DNA of 64,000 bases, taken from contig DASTXE010000006.1 of NCBI GenBank assembly GCA_035765535.1, forward strand, positions 434,001 to 498,000, read 5' to 3'. The notes under the pieces are model-generated. The model made no database searches, was not told the DNA's origin, and saw only the letters and a program-made list of their open reading frames with translations. The stretch is from Rickettsiales bacterium. GTDB lineage: Bacteria > Pseudomonadota > Alphaproteobacteria > Rickettsiales > JABCZZ01. Every line of letters starts with the position of its first letter. Position 1 is the stretch's first letter. A program made the position numbers and the translations under genes. This document shows positions 37,904 through 47,073 of this stretch, piece by piece.

Positions 37904-37944
37904 ATTTACGCCGCTATTTTTTTATTAAATTTAGCGGCGTAAAT
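37904..37944. repeat. Perfect 13-bp inverted repeat upstream of the tRNA-Val promoter
   Basis: ATTTACGCCGCTA (37904-37916) and TAGCGGCGTAAAT (37932-37944) flank a 15-base T/A-rich loop. No T run follows the right arm. It ends one base before a consensus -35 box, so it could be an operator or a hairpin protecting the end of the HU mRNA. Confidence 0.7.
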
Positions 37945-37945
37945 G

Positions 37946-37974
37946 TTGACAGAAGAAAATAAAGTTACTATGAG
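37946..37974 (+). promoter_or_regulatory. Sigma-70 promoter for tRNA-Val
   Basis: A perfect -35 TTGACA (37946-37951) is 17 bases from TATGAG (37969-37974). The expected start is near 37981, about 60 bases before the tRNA. Confidence 0.6.
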
Positions 37975-37978
37975 TTTC

Positions 37979-38003
37979 GGCACCGATACGGTGCCAGTTT
38001 TTT
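37979..38003 (+). terminator. Terminator-like hairpin at the tRNA-Val start site
   Basis: GGCACCG (37979-37985) pairs perfectly with CGGTGCC (37989-37995) around ATA; after AG, six T follow. The left arm spans the expected start site of the promoter just upstream, so transcripts from that promoter would lack its first bases. Confidence 0.6.
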
Positions 38004-38039
38004 ATGGGGGCTTTTAAGACTCCATAATCAGCAAAGAGA

Positions 38040-38115
38040 GGGCGATTAGCTCAGTTGGTAGAGCATCTCGTTTACACCGAGAGGGTCGGCAGTTCGAGCC
38101 TGTCATCGCCCACCA
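38040..38115 (+). tRNA. tRNA-Val, anticodon UAC
   Basis: The 76-base cloverleaf is complete. The acceptor arm GGGCGAT pairs with ATCGCCC, the D arm is GCTC...GAGC, and the anticodon stem TCTCG/CGAGA carries loop TTTACAC (anticodon TAC, reading GUA and other Val codons). The variable loop is GGGTC, the T arm GGCAG/CTGTC with loop TTCGAGC, and the discriminator is A. The 3' CCA is encoded (38113-38115). Confidence 0.97.
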
Positions 38116-38118
38116 TCT

Positions 38119-38164
38119 GCATCTTCGGCTTCGCGTGGCTTACGATACGCGAAGTTGAAGATGC
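38119..38164. repeat. Long hairpin directly after tRNA-Val
   Basis: An 18-bp stem (38119-38136 with 38147-38164; arms begin GCATCTTC and end GAAGATGC) has only two G-U pairs and a 10-base loop. It starts 3 bases after the tRNA CCA. No T run follows. As RNA it could block or guide 3' processing; as DNA it may be a palindromic repeat. Confidence 0.75.
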
Positions 38165-38317
38165 GGTCCTCCCTCTCGTCAATCTGAAAATTCCCTAAAA
38201 TCCCTATATAAGAAGCCTTTGGGCCCGTTTTGTCGCCAGAATACGATTATTCTCGACAAGACACAGGTTCATGATTATACTCCGCGGCCTAGAATTCGTG
38301 GAAGGGGGTAACCTTTA

Positions 38318-38521
38318 GTGGTAGAAGTAGTTGTTCGTGATAATAACGTTGACCAGGCGCTTCGTGCCCTCAAGAAGAAGATGCAGCGTGAAGGCATTTT
38401 TCGTGAAATGAAGATGCGTCGTCACTTTGAAAAACCCTCTGAAAAGCGCGTTCGCCGTGCAGCCGAAGCTGTGCGCCGCACCCGTAAACTTGCCCGTAAA
38501 ACGGCAGACAAAAACGATTAA
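38318..38521 (+). CDS. rpsU: 30S ribosomal protein S21
   Basis: S21 is a small basic protein of the 30S platform. The 67-residue product has the family pattern [39 protein letters not shown] and a basic C-terminal helix. The start is a GTG (38318), fixed by the strong AAGGGGG site 8 bases upstream. It is not next to dnaG-rpoD as in E. coli; those are at 15.7-20.1 kb. A strong terminator follows. Confidence 0.95.
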   Translation: MVEVVVRDNNVDQALRALKKKMQREGIFREMKMRRHFEKPSEKRVRRAAEAVRRTRKLARKTADKND

Positions 38522-38541
38522 AAAACCTTTTTAACCGTGCC

Positions 38542-38587
38542 AAAGGCCATTTACCTGTTGAAAAAGCAGTTAAATGGCCTTTTTTTG
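38542..38587 (+). terminator. Rho-independent terminator after rpsU
   Basis: AAAGGCCATTTA (38542-38553) pairs perfectly with TAAATGGCCTTT (38571-38582), and the T run continues to about 38587. The loop is 17 bases. Confidence 0.9.
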
Positions 38588-38702
38588 TGCCTATAATCCT
38601 CTTCCATCAAACCGCAATTTTCACATAATCTTCACAATTCTGCGGAAGCGATATGTGATATTCTGAACAATGGATTAACATGCATTGATTGCGCGCTATT
38701 TT

Positions 38703-39782
38703 ATGGGAGCTTTTGAGGATTTCCGTCAGGCCGCCACCCGAAGAGTCTATAAGGGTGTGACTTCGTCCGCCTCCAGCGGCTCGAAATCCATGCTCACGCA
38801 TGCGCTCAAACTCAATGCTTCTTTCGGCCTGCTCATTTCCTCCGCTGTACTGGTCTTCTGGGATATCAGCGATTACCGGCTTGAAAAAAAGAAACTCGCA
38901 CAGGAATACTCGCAGGAACTGGGAGCAAGGCTTAATAAATCCCCTGATCAGGTCACGGCCAAGGATCTGGAAACGGTCGCCGCAGACAATCCGACACTGG
39001 GCGAAGCAGTGCATCGCAGCAAATTGAAGCGCAATCTGCACATCACAAGCAACCTGCTCGGCACGGTCGCAGGCTTTGCAGCAGCCACTTTTCTTTTCGC
39101 CTCAACAGGGGGCATCGGCATGGCAGTCTTGGCCGCCCTGGTGGGATTCGTCTCCTATATGGCGACGGACGCTGCCGCTGGCGCCATCGGGCGCAGAATG
39201 CTGCATCTGAAAGAACCCAAAGTGAAGGACGTGGAAAAGAATCCATCGCTCCAGCCAGAACTGAGCATGCCAAGCCAGGTGAAATTCATCGAATGGATGC
39301 AGGACCGCCGGTTGGAAATCGCACCGGAACACGTTGCGATTCTGCTCAATAAAGCCAATCCCGGTGCGGACATTCCCGTGGAGCAGACGGAACAACTGGC
39401 GCAGGATCTGAATGATCGGCTCGTCAACGCACAGGAACTCGCATTCATCGCCTACGGCCAGACCTCCGGTGTGCCCAAGCGTGAGATACCCGAACGCAGC
39501 GCCCTGGAGATGGCTAACCAGAGAATTGCGGAACAGACTCAGGTCATCCGCGAGCAGGCCGCAAAGCTGGGAGACAGGGCATCGGAATTCGGCAGCGCCG
39601 CAAAAGAGAAAGCTTCAGAATTCAAAGAAAGAGCGGGAGAATGGACAAGCCGCATCATGCCCAAGAAACAGCCGCAGGACATTATTAATGAAAAAATAGC
39701 CCAGGGCCCGCAAAGCGCCGCTGACACGGTGCTGAACCAGCGCCAGCAACAGGCTGAACAGCCCGCAGGGTTAGGCGTCTAA
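38703..39782 (+). CDS. Membrane protein with amphipathic C-terminal helices, unknown
   Basis: The 359-residue protein has one hydrophobic segment near residues 40-58, two more close together near 112-160 (NLLGTVAGFAAATFLFAST, MAVLAALVGFVSYMATDAAA), then a soluble region. The tail (about 270-330) of charged repeats such as ASEFGSAAKEKASEFKERAG resembles LEA/apolipoprotein-like amphipathic helix. I do not recognise a family. ATG 38703 is chosen; an upstream TTG at 38685 has no support. It is alone between the rpsU terminator and the convergent aspS gene. Confidence 0.6.
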   Translation: MGAFEDFRQAATRRVYKGVTSSASSGSKSMLTHALKLNASFGLLISSAVLVFWDISDYRLEKKKLAQEYSQELGARLNKSPDQVTAKDLETVAADNPTLGEAVHRSKLKRNLHITSNLLGTVAGFAAATFLFASTGGIGMAVLAALVGFVSYMATDAAAGAIGRRMLHLKEPKVKDVEKNPSLQPELSMPSQVKFIEWMQDRRLEIAPEHVAILLNKANPGADIPVEQTEQLAQDLNDRLVNAQELAFIAYGQTSGVPKREIPERSALEMANQRIAEQTQVIREQAAKLGDRASEFGSAAKEKASEFKERAGEWTSRIMPKKQPQDIINEKIAQGPQSAADTVLNQRQQQAEQPAGLGV

Positions 39783-39812
39783 TCCAGTCATTGCGAAACA
39801 GAATAAAAGATT

Positions 39813-41627
39813 CTACGCCGCTTCTTTTGCTGCCTTCGCCTTCGGTGACATCTGAATATGCAATTCACGCAATTGCTTCTCTTCCACAAACGCAGGCGCC
39901 TGCATCATGAGATCTTCCGCTTTCTGGTTCATGGGGAAAGTGATAACCTCACGGATATTGGGCTCGTCCGCAAGCAGCATCACCATGCGATCCACGCCCG
40001 GGGCCAGACCACCGTGCGGCGGTGCACCGAACTTGAAGGCGTTGATCATCGCACCGAAACGCGCATCGACGGTTTCCTTACCGTAACCCGCAATCTCGAA
40101 AGCTTTGTACATGATATCCGGGCGATGGTTACGGATCGCACCGCTAGAAAGCTCTACACCGTTGCATACAATATCATACTGGTAAGCAAGAATCGAAAGC
40201 AGTTTTTTCTTGTCGCCTTTGGCAGCTTCCAGCGCTTCCATTCCCCCCTGCGGCATGGAGAACGGATTATGGCTGAAGATGATTTTGTTCTCTTCTTCAT
40301 CCCATTCGTAGTACGGGAAGTCCACGACCCAGCAAAGTTTGTAGCAATCTTTCTCCACCAGCCCCAGCTCTTCACCAAGCTTCACGCGCACCTGCCCTGC
40401 AAGCTTAGCAGCCGCAAGTTCTTCACCGGAGGAGAAGAATACGGAATCGCCATTCTTAAGACCTGCCGTTTTCTTGAGTTCTTCCAGCTTTTCCGGCGTC
40501 AGGAATTTCGCAATCGGACTCTTCGGCGTGCCGTCTGCTTCAAAGGTAATGTACGCCAGTCCCGCCGCCCCGAGCGACTGCGCATAAGCGATCATCTTGT
40601 CGAAGAAGCTGCGCGGCTGCCCTGCCGTGTTCGGTGCAGGCACAGCGCGGATGACGCCGCCATTCTCGATAATCTTGTTAAAGATGCCGAAGCCCGAGCC
40701 CTGGAACACAGTGGTCGCATCGCTGATCTTGATCGGGTTGCGAAGATCCGGTTTATCGCTGCCATATTCGAGCATTGCCTGACGGTACGGAATGCGCGGG
40801 AACGGATAGTCAGTAACCTGCTTATTTGAAAACTCCTTGAACAGCCCATGCAGCACCGGCTCGATCGCCGCGAATACGTCTTCCTGCGTGACGAAGCTCA
40901 TTTCAATATCGAGCTGGTAGAATTCACCCGGCGAGCGATCCGCGCGCGCATCTTCATCGCGGAAGCAAGGCGCAATCTGGAAATAACGGTCAAACCCGGC
41001 CACCATCAACAACTGCTTGAACATCTGCGGCGCCTGCGGCAGCGCATAGAACTTACCCGGATGCACGCGGCTCGGCACGAGATAGTCACGCGCCCCTTCC
41101 GGTGAGCTGGCAGTCAGGATTGGCGTCTGGAATTCATTGAACCCCTGCTCTGTCATTTTGCGGCGCAAAAATGAAATCACCTGAGAGCGCAGCAGGATGT
41201 TGCGATGCAGTTTCTCGCGGCGCAGATCCAGAAAGCGATAGGTCAGACGTGTATCTTCCGGGAATTCCGCATCGGAATTGACCTGCAGAGGCAAAAGTTC
41301 CGCAGCGGATTCCAGCACATAGGATTCCACCACCACTTCAATCGTTCCCGTAGCAAGATCCTTGTTCACCGTCTCCGCCGCACGCGCCACAACCTTACCC
41401 ACAACGGTGATCACGCTCTCATAACGCACAGCCGTCAGCGAGTCGAAAATATCTTTATTGCTCTCAGAGTTAGCCACAAGCTGCGTAATGCCGTAATGGT
41501 CGCGCAGATCGATGAACAGCAGATTGCCATGGTCGCGCTTGCGGTGTACCCATCCGGAAAGTTTAACATTCTGCCCGGCATCCTTGGCCGTAAGCTGGTT
41601 GCAGGTATGGGTTCTGTACTGGTGCAT
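39813..41627 (-). CDS. aspS: Aspartate-tRNA ligase
   Basis: AspS charges tRNA-Asp (and possibly tRNA-Asn in bacteria without AsnRS). The 604-residue bacterial-type enzyme has the N-terminal OB domain ([20 protein letters not shown]), class II motif 2 ([20 protein letters not shown]) and motif 3 ([13 protein letters not shown]), and the bacterial GAD insert after residue 300. I chose ATG 41627 (MHQYRTHTC), where homologues begin; ATG 41645 is in frame upstream. Whether it is discriminating cannot be told. Confidence 0.95.
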   Translation of the reverse strand: MHQYRTHTCNQLTAKDAGQNVKLSGWVHRKRDHGNLLFIDLRDHYGITQLVANSESNKDIFDSLTAVRYESVITVVGKVVARAAETVNKDLATGTIEVVVESYVLESAAELLPLQVNSDAEFPEDTRLTYRFLDLRREKLHRNILLRSQVISFLRRKMTEQGFNEFQTPILTASSPEGARDYLVPSRVHPGKFYALPQAPQMFKQLLMVAGFDRYFQIAPCFRDEDARADRSPGEFYQLDIEMSFVTQEDVFAAIEPVLHGLFKEFSNKQVTDYPFPRIPYRQAMLEYGSDKPDLRNPIKISDATTVFQGSGFGIFNKIIENGGVIRAVPAPNTAGQPRSFFDKMIAYAQSLGAAGLAYITFEADGTPKSPIAKFLTPEKLEELKKTAGLKNGDSVFFSSGEELAAAKLAGQVRVKLGEELGLVEKDCYKLCWVVDFPYYEWDEEENKIIFSHNPFSMPQGGMEALEAAKGDKKKLLSILAYQYDIVCNGVELSSGAIRNHRPDIMYKAFEIAGYGKETVDARFGAMINAFKFGAPPHGGLAPGVDRMVMLLADEPNIREVITFPMNQKAEDLMMQAPAFVEEKQLRELHIQMSPKAKAAKEAA

Positions 41628-41712
41628 TTTCTCTATTCTTTTCATTAAGTTCGCCAATTCTCAAAGCCCCCGGCCAGAGCCGGTTTCCCTAAGAGTTCAT
41701 TATCGAACGCTA

Positions 41713-41741
41713 GGTATAATGGATTGAAACGCATGAAACAA
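41713..41741 (-). promoter_or_regulatory. Candidate aspS promoter
   Basis: On the minus strand TTGTTT (41741-41736) and TATACC (41718-41713) are 17 bases apart, which puts the start site about 80 bases before the aspS ATG. Confidence 0.35.
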
Positions 41742-41762
41742 GCGCAATTGCAGATTTTGCTA

Positions 41763-41791
41763 ATGACATTTTCTTGCAAATGCGCTATAAG
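41763..41791 (+). promoter_or_regulatory. guaB promoter
   Basis: ATGACA (41763-41768) and TATAAG (41786-41791), each one base from consensus, are 17 bases apart. The predicted start near 41798 is 20 bases before the guaB ATG, leaving room for the TTGAGG ribosome site. Confidence 0.55.
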
Positions 41792-41808
41792 CTCGCAAAT
41801 TTTCTTGA

Positions 41809-43281
<1,473 letters not shown>

Positions 43282-43399
43282 AATTGCTGTCACAAAAGAT
43301 TCACTACCCTTATTAAGTGCAATTGATCTATAGTTGCCCTACTATACGGCGTGCCGTCATTTTGTATGGCATCAGGCTGTTTCAGCGTGAGGCAAACAG

Positions 43400-43675
43400 A
43401 TGGCATCACGCTTTCAACGGCGACAGCGGACAAAGAAGTCCGGGTCCTGCGCCCCGAAAAATCGGAGGCAAAATGATCAAACGCATCAGACGTCTACTCT
43501 GTCCGGTAAAACGCGCACGCTCCCGAAAGATGTGAGGAAATGTGTAATCGAAAAGGTTGCAAGTTCAAAAAAGGACCTGCGGCATGCGCGAGCCCAATCC
43601 GTAAATGCGGCAGGACATCAGCATGGCTCTGCTATGCGCACTCACTATGCTCCAGCTGCTGCAATGCCTGTGTGA
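43400..43675 (+). CDS. Possible 91-residue basic protein
   Basis: This ORF starts with ATG 43400, 7 bases after a GAGG site (43389-43392). The product is very basic at its start (MASRFQRRQRTKKSGS) and low in hydrophobic residues. No family is recognised and composition alone does not show that it is translated. It overlaps the 20-codon ORF below in another frame; at most one may be real. Confidence 0.25.
   Translation: MASRFQRRQRTKKSGSCAPKNRRQNDQTHQTSTLSGKTRTLPKDVRKCVIEKVASSKKDLRHARAQSVNAAGHQHGSAMRTHYAPAAAMPV
43473..43535 (+). CDS. Possible 20-residue cationic peptide
   Basis: ATG 43473 stands 5 bases after GGAGG (43464-43468), one of the best ribosome sites in the window. The peptide starts MIKRIRRLLCPV and ends RARSRKM: nine Lys or Arg and one Cys, with no acidic residue. 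It could be a small regulatory or membrane-active peptide, or chance. The ORF is closed by TGA at 43533-43535. Confidence 0.35.
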   Translation: MIKRIRRLLCPVKRARSRKM

Positions 43676-43947
43676 TGGCAGCAGAAACTCCATGCAGGGA
43701 TCAAGTGAAGTGGTAGTGATTGAGGGAGCACAGTGCTGGAACAGTTGGCGACGACTATTCAGGTACTGACTCTTCTCTTTCACGGTCTCCATAAGCTCTG
43801 GTGCTTGAGCCTTCCCCACATAAACAACTTATAAAAATCCACCCCAAAATGGTTACACATTCGTAATACCCCGCTCAAGCGCCGGTAATGCGCACCCTGC
43901 TATATATACCTCATCAGGCAACAAAGCCTGCAGAAACAGAGGAAAAT

Positions 43948-44127
43948 ATGTTCAGGAAAACCATAGTCACCGTTTTAGGTCTGGGCCTGCTTCTCACATC
44001 TTTATCAGGCTGCATCGTGGAGCCGGCAAGACCTGCCGCCGTTTATTACGCTCCTCCTCCGCCGCCGCGCTATTACATCGCTCCGGCACCGGTTTACTAT
44101 CACAGATACCATTATCGTTATTATTAA
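43948..44127 (+). CDS. Small Tyr/Pro-rich lipoprotein
   Basis: The 59-residue protein has a lipoprotein signal with lipobox LSGC (Cys22). The short mature part is rich in Pro and Tyr (YYAPPPPPRYYIAPAPVYYH, ending RYHYRYY). Such tiny Tyr-rich lipoproteins occur beside FecR/DUF6600-like proteins, as here: the next gene starts 36 bases on. ATG 43948 has AGGAAA close upstream; the frame is open further upstream without support. Function unknown. Confidence 0.7.
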   Translation: MFRKTIVTVLGLGLLLTSLSGCIVEPARPAAVYYAPPPPPRYYIAPAPVYYHRYHYRYY

Positions 44128-44163
44128 TAGTGGAATCATAACCGGTAACCCGACAGGATTATT

Positions 44164-45891
44164 ATGCGCACGAAAAAACCTCTCCCGTCCCTGCTGCTTG
44201 CGGCGGCGCTGCTACTCACCACCAGCGCCACCGCCTGGGCCGATCCCCCCGCCCGTGTGGGCCGCATCGGCTATCTTCAGGGGGAGGTCGCATTTCATAA
44301 TGCGGAACAGTCCCAATGGACGTCGGCCATGTTCAATTACCCTGTTACAACCGGAGATGCTTTCTGGACGGATCAGGGCGCCAGAACGGAGATTCAGGTC
44401 GGCGCGTCGGAAATCCGGATGGATCAGGCAACGGAGCTGGACATCACGCGCCTGGACGATGAGGCGATGCAGCTGAACGTGCCGCAAGGGACGATCAACA
44501 TTCATCTGCATACCCCTCCCGCAACGCCTGTGCAGGTGATTACACCGCAAGGGGAGATCGACCTGCTGCAGCCGGGCAGTTATCACATAGAAGCTTCCCA
44601 TCCCGGCGCGATGCCGAGTGCTTCCGTCACAGTGCTGGAAGGTAGCGCGCAGATACAAGGCCCCTCTTCTCCTCTCAGCATATCAGCGGGAGAACATGCA
44701 ACCCTGTCCGGTTCCCCTGCTTCTGTAACGCTCGACGAAGCCATTCCCACAGCCTTTGATAACTGGGCGCTGACGCGTGAACACCGCGAAGTGGAACTGG
44801 GAACCGCACATTATGTTTCGGCGGAAACAACCGGAATCAATGACCTGAATAATTACGGGCAATGGGCCTCCACTCCCAGCTACGGCGCTGTCTGGTATCC
44901 GTCTGCAGTTCCTGCCGGATGGGCTCCGTACCGTTATGGCCACTGGGCCTACGTCGCACCCTGGGGATGGACCTGGATAGATGATGCACCCTGGGGATTC
45001 GCGCCATTCCATTACGGACGCTGGGCGCATATTCATGGAAGATGGGGTTGGTGTCCCGGTGAGCGGGAAGCGCATCCGGTTTATGCCCCCGCCCTGGTGA
45101 CCTTTGTCGGCGACAGATCCTCTGTCGGCTGGGTCCCGCTGGCACCGCATGAAGCGTTCCGCCCTTATTATCATACAAGTATGAATTACATCCGAAACGT
45201 GAATGCCAATAATGTAGACAAAACCACGATAAATCGCATCACTGTTAACAATGTCACTAACAACGTAAACATCAACCAGTATGCTAACAGCAAAGTGATA
45301 ACCATGGTGCCGCATTCAGCCTTTGCCAAAGGAGCACCGGTTCACCACACATCGCTTCCGATTCAACCCTCGCAGATAACCAAAGCAAATATAACAACCG
45401 ACGTCGACCGCATAACCCCATCGCGGGAAAGCAGACACGAACATTTCAGAAACATCCCGCCTGCACATCATGAAACGCAGGCACATATTCCGACTTCAGT
45501 ACCTATAGCCATGCCACACCGGGAACATGAGCATAAGGCGAATGAGCATGAGATAGCACGTCCAACACCTCCTGCTGCACCGCAGCACCCAATTCCGCCG
45601 CTTGTAAAAGAGCCGCAAATGATACGTCATGATATGCCGGAAAATCATATTCCAAAGCCCATAGCACAACCGCGCCCCATGGAGATTACGCATCCCGTTC
45701 AGCATTTCCAGATAGAACCGACGCCGCAAGGTTGGCAGAGAGTACCGCATGAGCAGCATGGGCCGTCACAGGAACAACATGGCGCAGGGCATCCTGTGGA
45801 GCAACATCCTCATGCACAGGAACAGCCCCACAGAGCCGAACCGCATTCTGCCGCACCAAGAGATACAAATGATAATAGAGGCCACCCGTAA
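44164..45891 (+). CDS. Exported FecR-like, Trp-rich (DUF6600-type) protein
   Basis: The 575-residue protein has a signal peptide (cut near TAWA, residue 26), and a FecR-like beta domain (about 30-190: VGRIGYLQGEVAFHN, TGDAFWTDQGARTEIQVG). Next comes a Trp/Tyr/Gly-rich block with spaced WY-P, GHWAYVAPWGWTWIDD and HYGRWAHIHGRWGW (about 235-305), an Asn-rich strand (about 345-380), and a disordered His/Pro/Glu tail. The block matches my memory of DUF6600 proteins; their role is not established. It is not a classical FecR, having no anti-sigma N-terminus, and no sigma factor is beside it. Confidence 0.7.
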   Translation: MRTKKPLPSLLLAAALLLTTSATAWADPPARVGRIGYLQGEVAFHNAEQSQWTSAMFNYPVTTGDAFWTDQGARTEIQVGASEIRMDQATELDITRLDDEAMQLNVPQGTINIHLHTPPATPVQVITPQGEIDLLQPGSYHIEASHPGAMPSASVTVLEGSAQIQGPSSPLSISAGEHATLSGSPASVTLDEAIPTAFDNWALTREHREVELGTAHYVSAETTGINDLNNYGQWASTPSYGAVWYPSAVPAGWAPYRYGHWAYVAPWGWTWIDDAPWGFAPFHYGRWAHIHGRWGWCPGEREAHPVYAPALVTFVGDRSSVGWVPLAPHEAFRPYYHTSMNYIRNVNANNVDKTTINRITVNNVTNNVNINQYANSKVITMVPHSAFAKGAPVHHTSLPIQPSQITKANITTDVDRITPSRESRHEHFRNIPPAHHETQAHIPTSVPIAMPHREHEHKANEHEIARPTPPAAPQHPIPPLVKEPQMIRHDMPENHIPKPIAQPRPMEITHPVQHFQIEPTPQGWQRVPHEQHGPSQEQHGAGHPVEQHPHAQEQPHRAEPHSAAPRDTNDNRGHP

Positions 45892-45948
45892 ACAGACAAA
45901 GGCACTAAAGATCTGGCGAGCTATTCGTGAGCCAGGGTATAGTAGACT

Positions 45949-46125
45949 CTATGAATCTAACTTACGGGCTTCTTCGACCAGCATGATAGGAATGCCGTCG
46001 CGGATTGGATAGGCGAGCTTTGCTTTATCGCTGATCAATTCCTGACTGGTGGCATCGTAACGCAATGCGCTTTTTGTCAGCGGGCAAACCAGCAGCTCTA
46101 ATAATTTAGGATCGACATTCGCCAT
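45949..46125 (-). CDS. Trm112-like protein (YcaR family)
   Basis: The 58-residue protein begins [20 protein letters not shown] and ends with the family pattern [17 protein letters not shown]. It resembles the zinc-ribbon-like Trm112/YcaR family; only one cysteine of the usual set is present. ATG 46125 has AAGGCGG a few bases upstream. It follows the thioredoxin-TPR gene by 10 bases and is likely in its operon. In eukaryotes Trm112 supports methyltransferases; the bacterial role is unclear. Confidence 0.8.
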   Translation of the reverse strand: MANVDPKLLELLVCPLTKSALRYDATSQELISDKAKLAYPIRDGIPIMLVEEARKLDS

Positions 46126-46135
46126 AATTACCGCC

Positions 46136-47047
46136 TTATTTAAACAAAATAGCCGAAAGCTTACGCCGTCCGGTCTGCGCAACCGGATTCTCAAAACCCA
46201 GTGCCTCGAACATCGTGAGCAATTGCTTGCGCGCCGCCCCGTCATTCCATTCTTTATCAGCCGCAATTACCTTCAGCAATTCCTCGACCGCCTCTTCCGC
46301 ATTGCCGGAAGCGTAAAGCGCCGCCGCCAGATCAGAGCGTGCCTGGTGGTCGGCAGGATTCGCCGCCAGCGCCTTATGAAGTTTCTCCAGCGCCTCCGGC
46401 TTCGGCGCATTCTTTGCAAGATTAAGCCGCGCATTTGCTGCGACCACCGCTTCATGATTCGCACCTGTTTCCGGCACGGCTTTCAGCAGCGCTTCCGCCT
46501 GCTCCAGATTGCCCGTTGCGATGAAAGCAGAGGCAAGCCCCGCAATCGCTTCCACATTTTCAGGCTCCATCTGCAGCACAGCCTGGAAATAACGCATTGC
46601 CGTCTGTGCGTCGCCTGCCTCAAGCAGCATCGCCGCCTGTTTCAGCATTTCCTTGGCGTCTTCTTCTTCCGGTGTCGCCTGCATGAACTGCGCGAACAAT
46701 TGCTTAAGCTGGCTTTCCTGCATCGCACCGGAGAATCCGTCCACCGGCTGACCGCCTACGAAAATATAGACCATCGGCACGGACTGGATGCGGAACTGCT
46801 GCGCGAGCTGCGGGTTTTTGTCAATATCCACGCGGGCAAGCTTCAGCCTGCCCTTGGCATCGTTCACCACTTTTTCCAGTGTCGGCCCGAACTGCTTGCA
46901 AGGTGTACACCAGGTTGCCGTGAAATACACCACCACCGGCACCTGCAGCGAGGCCTGTATGACCTCATGCATGAAATTCTGTACTGTCGCTTCGATGATA
47001 TGGCTGCCGGAAGTCTCTTCTGCAGCTTTGTTGGAAAGCATGACCAT
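46136..47047 (-). CDS. Thioredoxin-TPR co-chaperone-like protein (YbbN/CnoX type)
   Basis: The 303-residue protein has an N-terminal thioredoxin domain (about 18-120) with the intact active site WCTPC (Cys47, Cys50) and cis-Pro segment SVPMVYIF, followed by TPR repeats (about 130-290). This is the layout of YbbN/CnoX, a redox-linked holdase that works with DnaK and GroEL. E. coli YbbN has a non-catalytic SxxC, whereas this one keeps both cysteines and may be a reductase. It lies 27 bases after parC on the same strand. Confidence 0.85.
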   Translation of the reverse strand: MVMLSNKAAEETSGSHIIEATVQNFMHEVIQASLQVPVVVYFTATWCTPCKQFGPTLEKVVNDAKGRLKLARVDIDKNPQLAQQFRIQSVPMVYIFVGGQPVDGFSGAMQESQLKQLFAQFMQATPEEEDAKEMLKQAAMLLEAGDAQTAMRYFQAVLQMEPENVEAIAGLASAFIATGNLEQAEALLKAVPETGANHEAVVAANARLNLAKNAPKPEALEKLHKALAANPADHQARSDLAAALYASGNAEEAVEELLKVIAADKEWNDGAARKQLLTMFEALGFENPVAQTGRRKLSAILFK

Positions 47048-47073
47048 AACCGACCTATCTAATTAGAATTAAC

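Larger units (their letters stand above)
43282..43947. other. Gene-poor 666-base interval
   Basis: No recognisable gene fills this interval. It holds two overlapping small ORFs with good ribosome sites (listed separately), a near-palindrome ACGGC-GT-GCCGT near 43346-43357, and around 43620-43697 several complementary words (GCATGG/CCATGC, TGCTGC/GCAGCA, TGCC/GGCA) that could fold into a branched RNA. I checked by eye for RNase P RNA, tmRNA and 6S RNA hallmarks and did not find a convincing match. Confidence 0.5.

Noticed and set aside
39858..40829. A 323-codon plus-strand frame opposite aspS
   Set aside because: It is an antisense shadow of a certain gene, with His/Arg/Phe-rich nonsense composition.
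43410..43480. RNase P RNA, suggested by AAGTCCGGGTCC
   Set aside because: Only this short word resembles the conserved 5' segment; the other conserved regions and the closing helix were not found.
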